Shown here: positions 4,795 through 5,304 of the stretch, in pieces
Position numbering within the stretch: position 1 is the stretch's first letter
Layout: each line of letters begins with the position of its first letter
From: DATFWK01 sp035259345
GTDB taxonomy: Bacteria > Actinomycetota > Thermoleophilia > Miltoncostaeales > Miltoncostaeaceae
Direction: 5' to 3'
DNA: 5,304 bases
Assembly (NCBI GenBank): GCA_035259345.1
Contig: DATFWK010000114.1
Location: 1-5,304, forward strand
The notes under the pieces: generated by a model
Seen by the model: the letters and a program-made list of their open reading frames with translations, nothing else
Databases searched by the model: none
Told to the model about the DNA's origin: nothing
Position numbers and translations under genes: made by a program

Positions 4795-5304
4795 ATGAGC
4801 GAATCCGGTGGGACGTACCCGCTGCTCGGGCGGGTCGAGGGACCAGCGGACCTCAGGCAGATGAGCCCGGACCAGCTGCGCGAGCTCGCATGCGAGCTTC
4901 GCACGGCGATCATCGACACGGTCTCGCGCACCGGGGGTCACCTCGGGGCAAGCCTGGGCGCGGTCGAGCTGACGATCGCGCTGCACGCGGAGCTCGACTC
5001 CCCTCGCGACAAGATCCTCTGGGACGTGGGCCACCAGGCCTACGGGCACAAGCTGCTGACCGGGCGCCGGGACGCCTTCGGGACCCTCCGCCAGTACGGC
5101 GGCGTGAGCGGGTTCCTGAAGCGGTCCGAGAGCGTGCACGACGTGATGGGCGCCGGCCACGCCAGCACGGCGATCTCCTACGCCACGGGCCTCGCGGAGG
5201 CCCAGCGGCTCTCGGGGCAGGGCGACGGCCACGTCGTCTGTGTGGTGGGCGACGGCGCCCTCACCGGCGGCATGGCCTACGAGGGCCTGAACCAGGCCAG
5301 CCAC
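4795..5304 (+). CDS. dxs: 1-deoxy-D-xylulose-5-phosphate synthase, N-terminal part
   Basis: DXS condenses pyruvate and glyceraldehyde 3-phosphate, using thiamine diphosphate, in the first step of the MEP isoprenoid pathway. The first 170 residues are present and the frame is open to the window edge, so the gene is cut by the window and not broken; the family is usually about 620-640 residues. Diagnostic segments are the GPADLRQM start region, TGGHLGASLGAVELTIALH (46-64, with His49), ILWDVGHQAYGHKLLTGRRD (74-93, with His80), SGFLKRSES, GAGHASTAIS (119-128) and GDGALTGGMAYE (152-163). Asp153 begins the ThDP-magnesium motif, whose closing asparagine lies beyond the edge. ATG 4795 is the only sensible start, because an in-frame TGA lies at 4777-4779 and no earlier start codon intervenes. 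The gene is divergent from the minus-strand frame and separated from the efp operon, so it probably has its own promoter. Confidence 0.98.
   Translation, partial: MSESGGTYPLLGRVEGPADLRQMSPDQLRELACELRTAIIDTVSRTGGHLGASLGAVELTIALHAELDSPRDKILWDVGHQAYGHKLLTGRRDAFGTLRQYGGVSGFLKRSESVHDVMGAGHASTAISYATGLAEAQRLSGQGDGHVVCVVGDGALTGGMAYEGLNQASH

Noticed and set aside
4780..5304. Minus-strand open frame opposite dxs
   Set aside because: It is the antisense of a strongly conserved DXS N-terminus and has no motif of its own.
1..5304. Mobile elements, CRISPR arrays, tRNA or rRNA genes, riboswitches
   Set aside because: No transposase-like protein, regularly spaced repeat, cloverleaf or conserved leader RNA was seen. 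The only gaps are 1-16 and 4708-4794.

Overview
The window is very GC-rich, with codons ending almost always in G or C and frequent GTG starts. It carries an uninterrupted housekeeping gene block, and I see no mobile element, tRNA, rRNA or CRISPR array. Separate AccB-type and AccC-type proteins encoded beside efp, and the order efp-accB-accC-nusB-xseB with dxs close by, recall the Firmicutes-style arrangement. Most classical actinomycetes instead fuse biotin carboxylase and carrier. A high-GC, deep-branching actinobacterial lineage such as Thermoleophilia is my best guess. This is inference, since no marker gene is present to prove it.

Layout. Positions 17-4299 form one plus-strand operon: efp (EF-P), a 585-residue fusion of a carboxyltransferase-like module to a biotin carboxyl carrier, accC (biotin carboxylase), nusB, and a probable xseB. 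Each of the four internal junctions is a 4-nt RTGA stop/start overlap. The start of efp has the same GTGA geometry, so an upstream gene may end at 18-20. On the minus strand, an open frame starts near 4707 (or 4680). Its first half looks like a degenerate response-regulator receiver fold, and it then reads antisense through all of xseB into nusB. A short divergent gap (4708-4794) precedes dxs, which starts at 4795 and runs off the window. A TAGAGT -10-like box lies 8 nt before the dxs ATG with no Shine-Dalgarno sequence, suggesting a leaderless mRNA.

How the genes work together. AccC and the carrier domain would carboxylate biotin as the first half-reaction of acetyl-CoA (or another acyl-CoA) carboxylase. 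EF-P and NusB serve translation elongation and transcription antitermination, XseB would be the small subunit of exonuclease VII, and Dxs opens the MEP isoprenoid pathway.

The most unusual object is the fusion protein. Its first ~435 residues align along their length with the pyruvate carboxylase/oxaloacetate decarboxylase (5S/OadA/PycB) carboxyltransferase family. The catalytic lysine, both metal-binding histidines, the substrate arginine and a conserved glutamine are all replaced. Its C-terminus is an ACC-type carrier (SPMVGTFYRAPSP loop, EAMK biotin site). It therefore looks like a dead carboxyltransferase used as a scaffold in an acyl-CoA carboxylase. A GTG at 1903 preceded by a purine-rich stretch could also give a stand-alone 140-residue carrier.
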